Assembly (NCBI GenBank): GCA_963662175.1
Contig: OY759216.1
Coordinates: 51,911,087 to 51,975,086 of the forward strand
From: Aradus depressus
Taxonomy: Eukaryota > Arthropoda > Insecta > Hemiptera > Aradidae
Length of the DNA stretch: 64,000 nucleotides
Direction: 5' to 3'
In this document: positions 23,801 to 36,130 of the stretch, one piece after another
Numbering within the stretch: the stretch's first letter is position 1
Layout: each line of letters opens with the position of its first letter
The notes under the pieces: model-generated
Database searches by the model: none
The model's input: the letters and a program-made list of their open reading frames with translations, nothing else
Told to the model about the DNA's origin: nothing
Translations under genes and position numbers: made by a program

Positions 23801-26800
23801 CTCATATATTTTAGTAATCTGTAATGTGGTTTATTTTAAAACTCATTTATTAAAACAAGAAAGACTGTCGTGCCTTTTTGAAGTTTACACCTCATTTTAT
23901 TTATTTATTATTTTTAATTCTCCAGAGACTGTTTGATGATTGTTTACAATCATCGATGAAAGAAAATAATTTAAATTTAAAATAATAAATTATTTTAGAC
24001 ATTCACCAACATTATTTTGTCTAAATTTAGACTCTGCCTACTGCATCTATTTTTGTTTCAGAACGGACTGTACTCTTCCCTGGGCTACCTGAGCATCCTG
24101 CTAGTGGTGATCCTGAGTGGCTATGTGGTTGACTTGATTGAAAAGAAGCAGATCGTCAAACTCACCACCAATAGGATCATATTCACCACCATAGGTACAT
24201 CATCACCATCTGCTATAATAACATTCCACTTGAACCGACTAAAGATCCCAACTGTCACATATACTGTACTCTCCATGGGGGCGGGATACCACAGATAAAT
24301 CCAAAGACTAAAACAATTTCTATAGAAATGTGGGTTAATGAAGTTAAATTCTGAAGGCAACACCTCATCAAAATTGAAGTTTAGAGTAAATCTTGGAAGA
24401 TTAAATTTAACACCATAAAATTGACATTTTCATGTATTCATTTTTCCAGTATTCATTGAAAACCAGCCATTACCTCATACCTCTTCCGTAAAATATTTAG
24501 GATCAACCCTCAATAGAAGGCTGACTTGGAACCCTCACACTCGGACGACACGACTCACACTAGACCGGCGACTTAGACTACTGTACCTAATAATAATACA
24601 ATCTAAATTATCTACTCGACAAAAACTGAATTGTTATACCTATCTTCTCCGACCTCTCTGGACCTATGGCTTACAAATATATGGTACAGCCAAGACTTCG
24701 AACATCAAAAGAATACAGGTATTTCAATCCAAGACTTTCCGACTGATCACGCAATGCCCACCATACGTTAGCAACAAGACTTTACACCGCGACATCACAA
24801 CGTCACACCCATAGGCATTAAACATTTATACCAACGTTTCTACACCAAAATTTACTATCAGAGGTTTCCTGTTTTGAAGTGATGCCATGAGGGTTCACCG
24901 CTGGGTGTTTTTCCTCTCTCAAGCCTTTCATGTCATATTTATTTTTATTATTTTATTTTATTTTTATTTTTTGTACAGTATATGTCAGCCCAGTCGCTGG
25001 TTGTGCATTTTTTGCATAGTTGTGGCTTCAGATAAATAAAAACAAAAAAAAATATCTGAGGGCTGAGAAATATTCCTTCATAGAACCATATAATTTTATC
25101 GCATTTTACTATACTTTTTTCTCCTCACATTCTTCTCTTCCTGAGAAATGGTAATTATGGTTTCGCTAATATTCATCGAATAATTAAGCCATTCATTCTT
25201 TCATTTCTTATAATGGTAATTGTATACAATTTAACTTGAGAGTTTTTGCGAAAGCATCTTTCCCTTCAACTATCTTATTGATTTTAAAACGTTTTATCGT
25301 CACAGTTAAGCCACAATACGGTTGTTTCGCCCCCGGAGAATTGGAAATAGAGTATAAATGAAAGTTTTATTTGAATATGGAGATTATAAACCACCAGCTC
25401 AGTGTCTCACAAGATCAAGTAGTTGTGGCATCTGGCCTTATTAACAGATCATGAGCCACCAAATATATTTTTAAAAGTTTTGCTTTCACTCAAAATTATA
25501 CTCAAGGTGCAAGCATTTGAACAAAAAGTCTTAATTTATTCTCTTATTAAAATATATTTAATTAAAGAAAATATATTTGAGGGGTCTAGTTGCAAAAGTC
25601 ACATTCTCCATTCTTATCAAAAATGAGTTATGTGTTATCTTTCATGTTGAACGGTACAAGTCTTAAAAGTATACAAAACTCTCATTCTCCTATAATAAAA
25701 GGTATTTAAAATCTGCCGTTAGTTGCAAAACTAACATTCTCCATTTTTATCAAAAATGAGTTATGTGTATATTCTTATTCTGCCATTTGTGAGTGCAAAA
25801 CACATTTTCCAATGTTTTATGTTAAATAAATTCGTTTTACATAAATCAATTTTATTTTTACAAAAATTTTGGCTTTTGAATAGCTACACTGAGACTACTG
25901 TTAGCAAGAACATGGATATTCCGTCTTCGTTAATTTTTAGATGTTTTTTCAATTTTGTGAAAATTGCAAAAAATGGAGAATGTGAGTTTTGCAATTAGAC
26001 CTCTCATTTATAACGTAAGATTAGAATAATAGCATGTGATCTATCGTAAAAAATAGTAAACATTACAATAAATATATAAATTAAATAAACTTTAAAATAT
26101 ATAAATAAAAAAATAATATGTAACTTGAACAAAATTATAATATTAAATAAATGTATAAATAAATATAAATAAAATAAACTTTAAAATATATAAATAAAAA
26201 AATAATATGTAACTTGAACAAAATTATAATATTGCAAGTAACTTTAAAAAAATGAAAATATTGCACTAAATATGAATAACAGAAAATTTATCTAACAAAA
26301 GATATATACGACGAAAAACATTAAATAAAAACACTAGAATATGTACTATGAGGGCGCACAAAGGCTGTGTGGTTGGTTTGCATCGTTCAACTTCTGAAGG
26401 CATTGTTTTACATTTTATATCCACACCCCAGAGAGAAGAAAGAACTCCAAATCCTTGTTTTTATGTTGATCAGAACACGTTTTCATTTTTTTCATTAAAA
26501 ATACAAATTGCATACATATTAGCGAAGAAACATCTGCTCTTTTTCGTAAATGTCAATATCTAGGACTATTTTCACAAGTCGAACTGATTCTGATCAATTT
26601 ATCGATGTAATCCTTGTAATGGCTTAAAACCGTAAAATATTAAGTTGTTTTCGTCTTTGACATGAGTATCGAAATGGGATTATTAGGCGATAACAATATA
26701 TAAACAAATGATACTTGGCATCGGTATTAATGTTTGGGATTTGGCACATTTATCTATACTTTCAGGTATAATTGCATATATATTTTAAGATGATTTAACC

Positions 26801-28167
26801 CGTATGGAGCAGCCTCAGTGGGTCCGAGTGTTGGCTTCCTCTTGTCCACCTATGTTGGATGCAACAGAGGTATAGCCACGGCCTGCTTCCTCATGGGGAT
26901 GGCCTTCATGGGTACCTTCTATCCCAGCCTCAAGGTGAACCCCATCGACATTGCACCCAACCATGCCGGCTTCCTTGGAGGACTTGGCAACTGTCCTGGA
27001 AACATTGTCGGGCTGTTTGCTCCAACTGTCGTCGGAATCGTCGCCCCTCAGGTAACCTAAACTCACCCTCTTCATAGACTAGTCCATTTTTACTGAATTT
27101 GTCTCATTATGTCTTTTTTGAGGAACTAGGAGCAGCCATGTGTTTTTTATTGTAAAGATGATGTTTAAACAAATTGGTTATATAGAAATGTTTTCTATAC
27201 AAAAAGTATTCTTCGTTGAATTGTAACAATAATCTTCTCATTTTTGATAGATGTGACCGTGAGCTGTTCCCATCGTTGACCGTCGCAGAAATTCTTTCTG
27301 TTTATTTTATCGACCACTAGCCTGATCTCTCTCTCTGTTCCTATGATATGTAGAAAATCGTTTAAATATATTTTAATTGGTCCATATATGGAATAGTTAG
27401 TTATTGTGCCTTATGCCCGGGCTTCAACTTCGAGTTCATATAGCCTTATGTCAGTCTGGTGGACATGAGCACGGCTATACTATGGGAGTTCTTAATGTTG
27501 CATATCCTAAATTTTTATTCATCTAGGGTAGGGGTCTTTAACGAGTACGTGACATCGTACAGACTCATAACCATCGCTTAACGTCCCATCCGAAGGACGG
27601 CGTGCTCAAGGCTTTTTCACCTCACATTAAAAATTTAAGGGCCTCGGCTGGGTTTTGAAGCACGCATACCACTGAGCTACCGACGCCATATACATAATCT
27701 TCAGATAACCCCGAAACCATCGACCACTTTTAATCTTATCAACTTAATTCTTGATCAGATTCTTCGTACCGTCTGGTTACTAACCAAAATGTTTAAAATG
27801 TCTCAAAACCCCTTTTAAGTCCTAAAAAACCCATATTCCCATTTCGAGATAAACTTTTTTTCCAATTTCGTTAGAATTTGGGCTTTAAAATGTTTTGAAT
27901 TCTATTGGCCGATATGAAATTAATTTTTAGACAAGGATTGGAGTTCAACGGTCACTCGATATCATAAAAAGCCTTTTTACGGCCCCTTTCTATGGTTATA
28001 TAATAAGATGTACAATTTTATTGTTCTAGGGTTTTTTGGCAGAATGGAGACTGTTTTTTTGGATCACTTTTGTCCTAATGACTGTGACAAACATCTTCTA
28101 CATTATCTTTGCCTCGGCTGAGATCCAGCCCTGGAACACAGAAGGTGCTGAACAAGAGCCTTCATAG
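14898..28167 (+). CDS. SLC17-family major facilitator transporter (sialin / inorganic phosphate cotransporter-like), 8 exons, N-terminus incomplete
   Basis: Exons: 14898-15079, 17051-17290, 18854-18941, 20630-20856, 22291-22443, 24062-24194, 26813-27051 and 28030-28167 (TAG stop). All have AG/GT borders and phases that agree, giving about 466 residues; the family is usually about 470-500. Seen: CIPQR before the first membrane helix; EYTYDWSELVQGVILSSFY then GGAVADRFGPR, the MFS loop 2-3 signature; GSHLGNFLAMLATGQLLGH; PVWAIIVG; IDIAPNHAGFLGG, typical of SLC17; and a C-terminal WRLFFWITF...IQPWN block. By family knowledge this is a 12-helix plasma-membrane or organelle anion transporter, driven by sodium or protons; the substrate cannot be read from sequence. 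The first exon starts inside a codon (one base must come from upstream), so the start ATG lies in an unseen exon. Introns carry many transposon remnants. The 3' end converges on histidine-rich gene A. Confidence 0.93.
15820..15935. repeat. Foldback-family fragment in the first visible SLC17 intron
   Basis: CCACAACTAGTTTCGGCAAT and CATCTTCAGGTGG resemble the CGAAACCGGT...ATCATCAG signature seen at 4440 and 20445. Confidence 0.45.
16236..16486. repeat. Perfect 251-bp palindrome
   Basis: Two 125-bp arms, identical as far as I can trace, meet at a single G at 16361. Outer ends are GGACTTGAAAAATAAAATAA and its complement. It lies in an SLC17 intron (15080-17050). It has no TSD that I can define. 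Confidence 0.9.
17576..18686. mobile_element. Foldback element with ~155-185-bp inverted arms
   Basis: ATGGTCCAATTGGATTAAAT opens the left arm; the right arm ends with its complement. The arms reach to about 17730 and from about 18500. The interior (17745-18345) is a copy of the dispersed subrepeat family. It ends 167 bp before the SLC17 exon at 18854. Confidence 0.8.
19060..19600 (-). mobile_element. LINE 3' end (R1/jockey-like) in an SLC17 intron
   Basis: The minus strand encodes CSCGG...E, then CPLYDRSRVELIRATGSYLG, a typical LINE ORF2 C-terminus. A GC-rich 3' UTR follows with a hairpin (CCCCGACGAAGTTGCGGGG). Short AT-rich units (CAAATATAACAATATACA) at 19123-19205 lie within this 3' UTR. 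Confidence 0.75.
19690..20350 (-). mobile_element. Second LINE 3' fragment of the same family
   Basis: The minus strand shows YAYFPDIRLCLNSTVVQPDN, MSQILSGHGDFNSNLFFFKR, NCSCGGINM and, after frameshifts, YNQARVELTHGTGSYTGLDL. It is the same C-terminal region as 19600-19210 but extends further toward the RNase-H-like end. Confidence 0.75.
20360..20546. repeat. Foldback-type repeat plus SINE head fragment
   Basis: Contains CAGAACCGGTTTTCGACGCA and CGTCATCATCAGTGG. The end, TAACTGAGCTATCGGCGCCC, is the reverse of a SINE head. The first part is related in inverted orientation to 14655-14720. Confidence 0.55.
20884..21150 (+). repeat. Copy of the dispersed subrepeat family
   Basis: Starts GGGAAGTTATGTAATCAGTA, directly after the donor of the SLC17 exon ending at 20856. 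Confidence 0.6.
21488..21792. repeat. Long imperfect inverted repeat (MITE)
   Basis: ATTAAAGTACAAGAAGAAAA on the left pairs with its complement at about 21769-21791. Inner arms (ACTTGGTGGCGTTTACAGGA / CGCCACTAAGT) pair too. Confidence 0.7.
22481..22744. mobile_element. MITE with about 40-bp terminal inverted repeats
   Basis: ATGTGGCCATTACAGGACTT at the left and its close complement ending ATGGCCACAT at the right. Single ends recur at about 49415-49460 and 51405-51450. Confidence 0.7.
22800..22865 (-). mobile_element. SINE fragment
   Basis: TAGCCCGACTCTACATGGAA and following bases match the SINE body in reverse. Confidence 0.55.
23015..23127. repeat. Single arm of the foldback MITE family seen at 57733
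   Basis: ATAAGGCCCTGAAGAAGAAA through ACACGACAGAAC matches the right arm of 57733-57957. Another arm lies at about 50265-50360. Confidence 0.6.
23600..23655. repeat. Short hairpin
   Basis: TCGTTGTTGGTGAT and its complement ATCACCAACGACAA flank about a dozen bases. Confidence 0.45.
24425..25045 (+). mobile_element. Jockey-type LINE 3' end in an SLC17 intron
   Basis: The frame includes YLGSTLNRRLTWNPHTRTTR, LRPLWTYGLQIYGTAKTSNI and IQVFQSKTFRLITQCPPYVS. These are the usual jockey ORF2 C-terminal blocks. A 3' UTR ends GATAAATAAAAACAAAAAAA. It is 5'-truncated and the frame is broken by a stop after HRDITTSHP. Confidence 0.85.
25579..26005. mobile_element. MITE with about 36-bp terminal inverted repeats
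   Basis: GAGGGGTCTAGTTGCAAAAG at the left, complement at the right ending GACCTCTC. An inner partial copy of the left end starts at about 25714. Confidence 0.7.
26075..26240. repeat. Tandem duplication, two ~85-bp AT-rich units
   Basis: AATAATATGTAACTTGAACA and flanking bases occur twice in direct order. Confidence 0.7.
27398..27690 (-). mobile_element. SINE copy, near full length, in the last SLC17 intron
   Basis: The minus strand runs from a diverged head (GGCGTCGGTAGCTCAGTGG) through box B remnants to the ATAACTAACTA end. Confidence 0.7.
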
Positions 28168-28413
28168 TGGACATTACCAGACAGAATGTATATGTGATCA
28201 CTGTTTTTACATTTTTTATAAATTTACATCCAATTTTTAATTTGTTTTATTTATTGGTTCGACATAGCCAGTATGTAATAACATTTAAGTGAAAAATTAA
28301 GAAGCTTAAATTGTATTTTATTTGTACATAGTTTTTAATTTCATTTCAAAACTTTTTATGTATAAAAAGTAAAATACATTAAAAAATAATTTACATATAT
28401 ACACCAAGCCTAA

Positions 28414-28419
28414 AATAAA
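28414..28419 (+). promoter_or_regulatory. Probable polyadenylation signal of the SLC17 gene
   Basis: AATAAA about 250 bp after the TAG stop at 28165-28167, at the end of a simple AT-rich 3' UTR and before the next repeat. Confidence 0.55.
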
Positions 28420-29335
28420 GGGATGGTTTTTAACTTCATTCAACCATTATTTGTCTTATATTTGCCTGGATTCTGATATTGAAGGCGCTTGTCGCTAAGT
28501 GTAATCTTGAACAGGTTCTGATATGAGGTTATCTATAAAGAAATACAAACAATTTAATATTATTCATTATACGTACATATGTAAATATTTGTATTAATAT
28601 TTTAATAAATGAATTTTATAAAAAATACATTTGGCATATGATTTTTCTTAACAATTGTATTTATTACGTACAGAGACCCTGTAAGCTAAACCATATCTTG
28701 AGTTGGATGTTTTGGAAGTTTTTGGTAGCGAAAAAAAATCGTCTTAAGCAATTATAAAATAAGTTCTCTGGTATGAATTTAATTTGAGTAAATGATTAAG
28801 AGGTTTTTAAGAAATACACCTCAATTTACTTTCAAAATCATGGAACAAGTGTTACTAACATAGTGGATGAATGTGATACAGGCATTTAAATGCAACATGA
28901 ACTAATTTTCAAATTAGGGATCTGATTATGGTGCAGAATTTTATTAAGTCACACTATATTTTATTTTACAACCTAAACTCTGTTCCATTTTAACTTCATT
29001 TAAGTGGCTTTTTTAAACAGGAAGAAAACAGTTGGAATTAGTTTATAATTGTTTGACCAAAAAAACTTTATGAAAATACATTACATACAGGATTCGAAAC
29101 TAACAGAAGATTCAGCATATTCTAGACTATCATTGCAATATAGGGTACTTGTGATAGTGTTTTGCGGTGAAGATGGCGGATGTGAGAAGTGATTTACAGG
29201 TTGTAAAATAAAATATAGTCTGACCTCTCACATATTTTATTAATTTTTACTAGCGGGCTTTCGAGATGCTCTCGTCATACTACAAAGCCCGCACGGCCAG
29301 CATGGCTCCCAACCTTGAAGTTGATTGTTTTCATT

Positions 29336-29720
29336 TGAGGAGTTTGGAGCCAGAGCGGACCAACCCACAATTTTTCGGAAAATGAGTTATTACCATCCTG
29401 ATGTTGGCATAGGTTCCCTTTTTCAAAACCAGTGTGGATCACTTAATTTCTTCACTTCAGTGATAGATAGCAGCACTTTAAGTTTAGTCCACAAGTATTT
29501 TGTGCATATATTTTCAAAGTCACAATGGATCATACGGCCTTCAAAAACTTTATAGAACACAAAAAGGGATCAGTCGTCCAATACTATTCTAAAATTTCAA
29601 ATATAAATAAATATTTGGGGCCCATTTATGGAGATAAACAAAATGTACTCAATTTTCAATTGCCATTTTCTACCCGTTCAGTTTCAACCAGTTGGTCCGT
29701 TCTGGCTCCAAACTCCTCAT
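29336..29720. mobile_element. MITE between the SLC17 gene and gene A
   Basis: TGAGGAGTTTGGAGCCAGAG at the left, near-exact complement at the right. It ends 68 bp from the gene A stop. Confidence 0.65.
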
Positions 29721-29787
29721 TTGACTGTTAGACTAACTATAGAGTATCAGATTCATATTACCTCCAGACCTTAGTAGATCCCATATT

Positions 29788-32700
29788 TCATTCTTGTACA
29801 ATGGAGTATGGTTGTTGAGAATAATCTACTATCTCAGATTGTCCATGGTCGTAATCAGCCTCAAAGTCCAAACTCTCAAAGGATATATCTTCGAAGTCTT
29901 TTATTACAAATTCTTCCTTAATTTGTCGATTTTTTCTTTTATTGAATTTTTTTGGCAAATCAGCATTAGTTTGGTTTTTTTTCGATGCTTCACTAGCAGT
30001 GCCAACACGCTCTATTTCTTCGTCTGTGAACTTGTCATCGTATGTTGTATGTAGTGAGGCAGCCTGGCTGATATCCCCATGAAGCACGTTGTGGTCGTGT
30101 CCTTGCTGCAGTTTCCCATGATGGCCATGTCTGTGTCCATGCAGACCTTGGTGGTGGTGAACATGTTTCCCGAGGTTGATGTGTTTATGGTCATGTCCAT
30201 GTTCTCCATGATGCTTATGTTCATGTTGTCCACTTCCTTCATGTTTATGCTTATGATCCATATGCCCGTTGCTAAGGTGTCCATGTGAATGGTGCCCATG
30301 GTGATTATGGTCATGTGACTGACTCCCATGATGTCCATGTTTATGCTTTGTTGTGCCCCCATGTTTATGCCCATGAGCATGATGACCTTCATGTTTGTGA
30401 CTATGTTGACCGTGTCCACGATGTTTATGATCATTAAAATGGTGGCCCTTGTGTTTATGATCATGCTCAGTATGCCCCTGATGTTTGTGTTGGTGATGGG
30501 TATGTCCGTTGTGTTTATGACCGTGTCCTACCTGACCATTATGCTTATGTACATTTTTTGTGTGTCCTTCGTGTTTGTGTTTGTGCAGCGTATGGCCGTG
30601 GTGGCTGTGAGAGTGCATCGAGTCTCCGACGTGTTTGTGCCCATGTAAATGATCTGCTTCGTGCTTGTGGTGGTGTCCGGAATGGCCGAGGTGCTCGTGA
30701 CTGTGTTTTCCTTGGGCATTGTGGTTATGTTTGTGATCTGAATGTCCTAGATGATGATGCCCATGGCTTTGGTGACCAGCATGCTCGTGAGAATGTTTTC
30801 CTTGTGCATGATGCTTATGACCGTGAGAATGATCACCATGGTGTTTGTGTGAATGATGAGAACTTCCGAGATGCTTATGGCCATGATCTGCTAACCCAAC
30901 ATGTTTGTGTGAATGATGGGAATGTCCATAATGCTTATGACCATGCTCTGTACTTCCATGATGTAAATGCTTGTGATTGCCTTTGGCATGATGTTTATGC
31001 GAATGGTCAGAATGACCATGATGTTTGTGGCTATGATCAGCATTTAGATGGTGTTTATGGTGATGAGATCCGTGAGCTTGGTGTTTGTGTAAATGATGAG
31101 AATGCCCTTTGTGATCATGGCCATGTTCTGCATGCCCATGATGTTTGTGCCCATGGTCATGATGACCATGGTGTTTATGACTGTGATCCCCGTGCCCATG
31201 ATGGAGATGCTTATGCTGAGAATGCCCATGATGTTTATGTGAATGATCTGCTTCCCCAACATGCTTGTGGCCGTGTTTATGGTGACCATGATGTTTATGA
31301 CTGTGTTCAGCATGACCCTTGTGTTTGTGAGCATGAGATGCGTGGCCATGATGCTTATGTTTATGTTCAGCATGTCCATGATGTTTATGCTTGTGATGTG
31401 CATGACCGTCATGTTTATGTTTATGCAGACCCTTTCCCTGATGTTTGTGGTGATGCTCAGCTACTCCGTGATGTTTGTGCTTGTGTTCGCTAGAACCATG
31501 GTGTTTATGTTTGTGTTCCGATTTCCCATGGTGCTTATGAACGTGTTCCACCTTCCCTCCGTGGTGATGGTGATGGATTACTTTTCCTTTATGATGGTGA
31601 TCTGAGTCATCTTTCTTTTTGTCATCTTTGTGCACGATAACAGTATGTGTGTGTTTTATCTTCTTGATGATTTCAGGAACATAAAGAAGCATTTTTTTCC
31701 TGAAACAATTTATTTATAGTTAATATAGAATCATAACACTGGATTACTTTAAAAACACAGACAAGACTCAAGGAAACCATTTTTGTCATGATTATAAAAA
31801 TATCTCTATGCCTTGCATCACATCACGAAGACCCAATTAGCTAACAAAATCAAATATTAAAAAATTTTTTGGGAAAATCTACCACCTTCAATGTACCACG
31901 TTCAGAAAATCAGAACCTGCAAAATCTCTATTATTTCACAGATCATAGTAGGACATTAATTGAGTTTGTAGGCGAATTTCGGTTGTACAGATTATGATTG
32001 TACAGGATAAATTGGCTAAAGGAGGTAAAGTTGGATTAAGTCAATAAGCTTAGCTATGGCTGAAAATGAATGTTTATTTATTTCAACTCTAAATAAACCA
32101 AAATTTATTTAAGAATGAGTTACTGAGAAAATAAGGCTTTGCTTTTGAAGAAAATGATGAATATTTAGTTAACCAATGTAAAAATCCAACCACTGTTCAT
32201 TTGACCTTTGGCGCTTTTACCTTCGGTAGGAAATTATGAATAACCAATGTACTAAAGCCAATTATTAAACCTTTTATTATTAATATTCACATTATTTACT
32301 TAATATTTAAACATCTTATGCTTTATGTCTTTATTTCGTGTAATTTTACGTCCACAAGTAAACTTTTTTTCGTTTTTATTCTCATAATATAATTTATTAG
32401 CTCTGTAAGTCTGTCGTCCGCAGGGGAACTTGTTTTGTATATATATGTATAATTTTGTTTTGCTTTTTTTTTTTTTTCATTAAGAAGCCTCAGACTGACC
32501 ACTCTATACATATACAACAGAACACATCATAACGATTTCATGATACACACAGTACCCCAAACAATAAAAAACTGTGTAACCGCGACTTACTCCCACTTTG
32601 AATCATATTCGTTATTAATATTTTTCAACATTAATTTCCTTTACTTTTATTATCTCTCATTTACTACCCATCCATAAAAATTGTCTTCCTATTCCTTTTT

Positions 32701-33659
32701 ATTATTTTTTTGTCTTAATAATTAAGATACATGTTCGTCTCGAGGATCTACCACTGGGTGGCCTTCCTCTCACACGCCATTCACGCCACCATATCTACAT
32801 GTACATCATAGATGCTGGTTGTTGCACCCAGAAACAGTTGCATCTTTATAAATAGAAGTAAAAAAAAAAAAACTTTTTTTCTTTTTACCCTATCTTTCAT
32901 TTGATTCTATCTTGATTTCGAAAATTATATATTAGTATAGATGTATTAAAGGTTATTATTACTCATTAGAAACATTGTGAATTTTTGTTTTAAATTAACA
33001 TTGTCTAATTATATATTAGTATAGAGTTATTAAAGTTTATTACTCATTAGAAAACATTGTGCATTTTTGTTTTAAATTAACATTGCCTAATTATGTATTA
33101 GTGTTGAAGAATGTCATGAACAGAATGCTCCCAGTTGACATTTATTATTTGTCTTATTCCGTGTAATTCCTTTTGTCACATTCATCTTTAAGCGTTCAAC
33201 GGTCCTCTATGAAATTTTTGAAAAATTAGTTTTCTCCATTTTGAAGCTTATGTTTTTCAATGTTAATTTATTTTTTGCACAATTTTGAGATCAAAAATAA
33301 AAATAAATATATTTTTCTTTTCTTCGGTTGAGCAACTTGTCCGATTGATGGCGACTCTAGCAGAATTGTTTCATATTTTCGGCAAATCTTCCACATTCGG
33401 TTGGATTTCACTTCTCTTCTTCAGGTCACAATGACAAAAGGTGGACACCTCTGGTTAGATTTGCCGAAGATATAGAACATCATCCTATATAAGTCTAAGA
33501 AGCTCTCCAGCAAACTGCCATAAGCACGAGGGGTGTCATTAAAATGTATACTTACGGGGGTTGGGCATGAGCTGCACTATGATGTTCTTCCTTTTTTTTC
33601 TTCTTCTTCTTCCAGTCGAAGCCACTACTCGGTAAAACATGGATTATGATCAGAAAAAT
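29788..33659 (-). CDS. Histidine-rich repeat secreted protein A
   Basis: Exon 2 is 33556-33659 and exon 3 is 29788-31699 (TGA stop). Exon 2 encodes a hydrophobic IFLIIIHVLPSSG segment (signal peptide core), then a Lys/Glu stretch (DWKKKKKKKEEHHSAAHAQ). It ends with two bases that join exon 3 in frame to give PPKKMLLYVPEIIKKIKHTH. Then follow roughly 45-50 units of a 10-residue repeat, H-x-H-K-H-x-G-x-x-x, and a non-repetitive acidic/basic tail of about 100 residues ending YSIVQE. The repeats are far more diverged from one another than in B, C and D, so this may be the oldest copy or the least homogenised. At least 671 residues are visible. Exon 1 with the Met was not securely found: ATGTTC at 36592-36597 (followed by GTGACT) has the right phase, but its promoter context is weak. 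Predicted extracellular; metal binding is inferred from composition only. Confidence 0.85.
31700..32720. other. Gene A intron 2, AT-rich, no feature seen
   Basis: Intron between exons 33556-33659 and 29788-31699. Nothing beyond AT-rich DNA is supported in this part. Confidence 0.5.
32730..32875 (+). mobile_element. LINE 3' UTR fragment with A tail
   Basis: CTACCACTGGGTGGCCTTCC and TGCTGGTTGTTGCACC followed by an A-run resemble the 3' UTR of the jockey copy at 24890-25045. Confidence 0.5.
32920..33105. repeat. Tandem duplication of an ~86-bp unit
   Basis: TTATATATTAGTATAGA...CATTGTG...TTTTGTTTTAAATTAACATT occurs twice in a row, within gene A intron 2. Confidence 0.75.
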
Positions 33660-35185
33660 CTGGAAAAAAAATAAAAATATTTTCAACTATTATTATATTA
33701 AAATTTAGTAATATAAAAGCGTAGCCTGAGAGGGTATAAGGTTGGCAGCCCCTAAAAATGTAGCCTTCAAATTGTAATAATTGAAGATTTATTACTTCAA
33801 TGGATTAACAAGAGGTTAGAATTATCTATTAAAAACTATAGCTGTGTTTTTTATCCATATTGATAAGGATTAGACAGTGGCGTGACGAGGGTGTGTGTCA
33901 GTGTTGCCACATATTTCAGGGGCTGTCAAGAAGGATCTTACTTACTACTCTGCATAGTGTGCACCGGATTTCAAATATTTCTTTCGATGATGAAATGGAA
34001 GTCATTCATTAAAGCTTAATATGTGGTTATTGTTCACCAATTTTTATGGATTTGTCAGAAATCACTGATATGATACTTGGACTCAATTGATACAGACATA
34101 TCTATCACTAAATTGATTGGTACCAAAATCAATAACCCTTGATTTCTCACGGAAAGAATGGAGGAGGGGTTCACTTTTTTATTGTTGGTATTATCAATTT
34201 GGAAAAGGCTGACGCTGTTGGAAGTAGGTTGGTTTTCAGTTAACGCTGTTTAAAATATTCAAAACAGGCCCATTTCTGGGCTTTTTCCTTCCTTTTATAA
34301 CGTGATATCTCTGAGACGATGGTTTGAAAAAATTTTAAAAATATGTACTTTTGAATTCTCTCTAAATACAACTTATACTCAGGAAATGATAAAAACTGAG
34401 GCATGGAGATGAGACATTGCTTCTTTTGTCATGAAGTGCTTACATTAATTTTTACAGTCTATAACAATTGTCCAGTTATGTTTCAGTTTTTAACTAACTG
34501 GCTTTAATAAGTTGCTGACGAAAGACTCGCGAAGTCCTCACAGTCTTCCATTTGAAATATATACAATTTAAACAAATATTCATTAAATAATTGTGAGTTC
34601 TTAAAGATATTTGCATCCCGCTTTCATATTCATTTCCAACCTTACTCCAAATAAATATTCATCAACTTAATTCTCTGGTGTTTGGGCAAAAGGGCTTAAG
34701 TGAGAATAAGTATTGTGATCCAAAGGACTTAAGTGCATTTAAATATTTTTACCAAATGTAACTGATTGTTGGAATATTTTACTTTGTTTGTATTTAATAC
34801 TTTATAGAAATAATATTTCAAGGAACATAAATGTGTTTTACCTGATTTGCAGGAATTTTTCAAACCTTCAGAAATTCCCCTCCTAAAATTCAGATTTGCT
34901 GACTTAACCCCTTTCGCACAAACACCTGAGAATTATAATCAACAAAGCTTTTTGTTGACAATAGGAACAAAGTAAATTATTAGCATATTTCGGTCAATTT
35001 CCAAGGATTTCGTAAAATTTTCGTTCGTTAATTGAGGACTAAAATTCAAGACTTTACGACAACATTTCCATCTAGCGGCCAGCAGTGTTACTACAATTAT
35101 TTCATTATTCTAATAGAATTATTAAGTATTTCTGATTTATGTTGTGAATGTTCTTCCGGAACTGCGTTATCATAATGTTACAAAC

Positions 35186-35294
35186 TACTTTTACTAAGAC
35201 CCCTACTAAATCTGGGTAGAGTCGGGCTCATGTCCACCAGATGTACGAAAGAGATGGTAATAGGCGATATGACCTCATAGTTAAAGCCCAGGTA
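35186..35294 (+). mobile_element. SINE fragment
   Basis: GTCGGGCTCATGTCCACCAG through GATATGACCTCATAGTTAAA match the SINE 3' body. Confidence 0.65.
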
Positions 35295-35469
35295 TATAAT
35301 TCACAAGTCACTAAACATGCAAGGAAGGGGGTGGGGCTTTTTAAAATTCTAGCATTCAAGACACCCAAATGTCTTCAATGCACAATCTTAATATTTTTAC
35401 TACTGAAATCATTAAACGTAAATTTTATTGTGGCACTTGAACATATTTATACTACAAAAAAAATATATA

Positions 35470-35745
35470 TATATAAAATTCCCATTCGATACATTCATAA
35501 CAACGGCAGTTATTAGAGGTTTTGAGTTAAGCCCTCCCATTCTTTCTTTTGACCAATATGACTAAAAATTACGATATACTAAACTAATGTAATATAATAA
35601 ATAATATTATAATTACTAAATTAAAATGGCGAAGTTACGATACACATGTAGAATATCGTGTCGATACATTGAATCTATCGTGTACACGGACAGATTTTAT
35701 TTTTAATTTTTGATGAAGGGATTGGTAACATAAAATTCGTGTGAA
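35470..35745 (-). repeat. Copy of the dispersed subrepeat family
   Basis: AACGGCAGTTATTAGAGGTT and TCGTGTCGATACATTGAATC are family hallmarks. Confidence 0.5.
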
Positions 35746-36130
35746 AACTGAACATCGAATTTCTGACCGATTATATAAATTCACCTATAATTTGTATAGT
35801 TATACTATAAACACAAGTGTTGTCATGATTCGAAAATTCCTTTCTAGTAAAACGAAACATATCAAGTTTTCTCTCAGATATCTTTTAGATAAATTTCGAA
35901 ACTTCTCTACTTTGGAAAAATTATATTGAATATGTAAAAATAATCTTCAAGATGAGAAAGAAGCTCGGCCATGCGGTTGCGAGTTTTCAGGATACGTTTT
36001 TATTTTCATGCCAGACATTGTGCCACTGTTGGTTGTATATAATGTTTTTTTGTTATCTGAAATATGTTTTAATTATTAATAGGTGAGAACCTTCTCCTTA
36101 GAGACAGAAGAAAGCAGAGGCTCATTGGTC

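Noticed and set aside
33932..33955. ATGCAGAGTAGTAAG on the minus strand as exon 1 of gene A
   Set aside because: Either possible donor leaves the wrong phase for the exon at 33556-33659.
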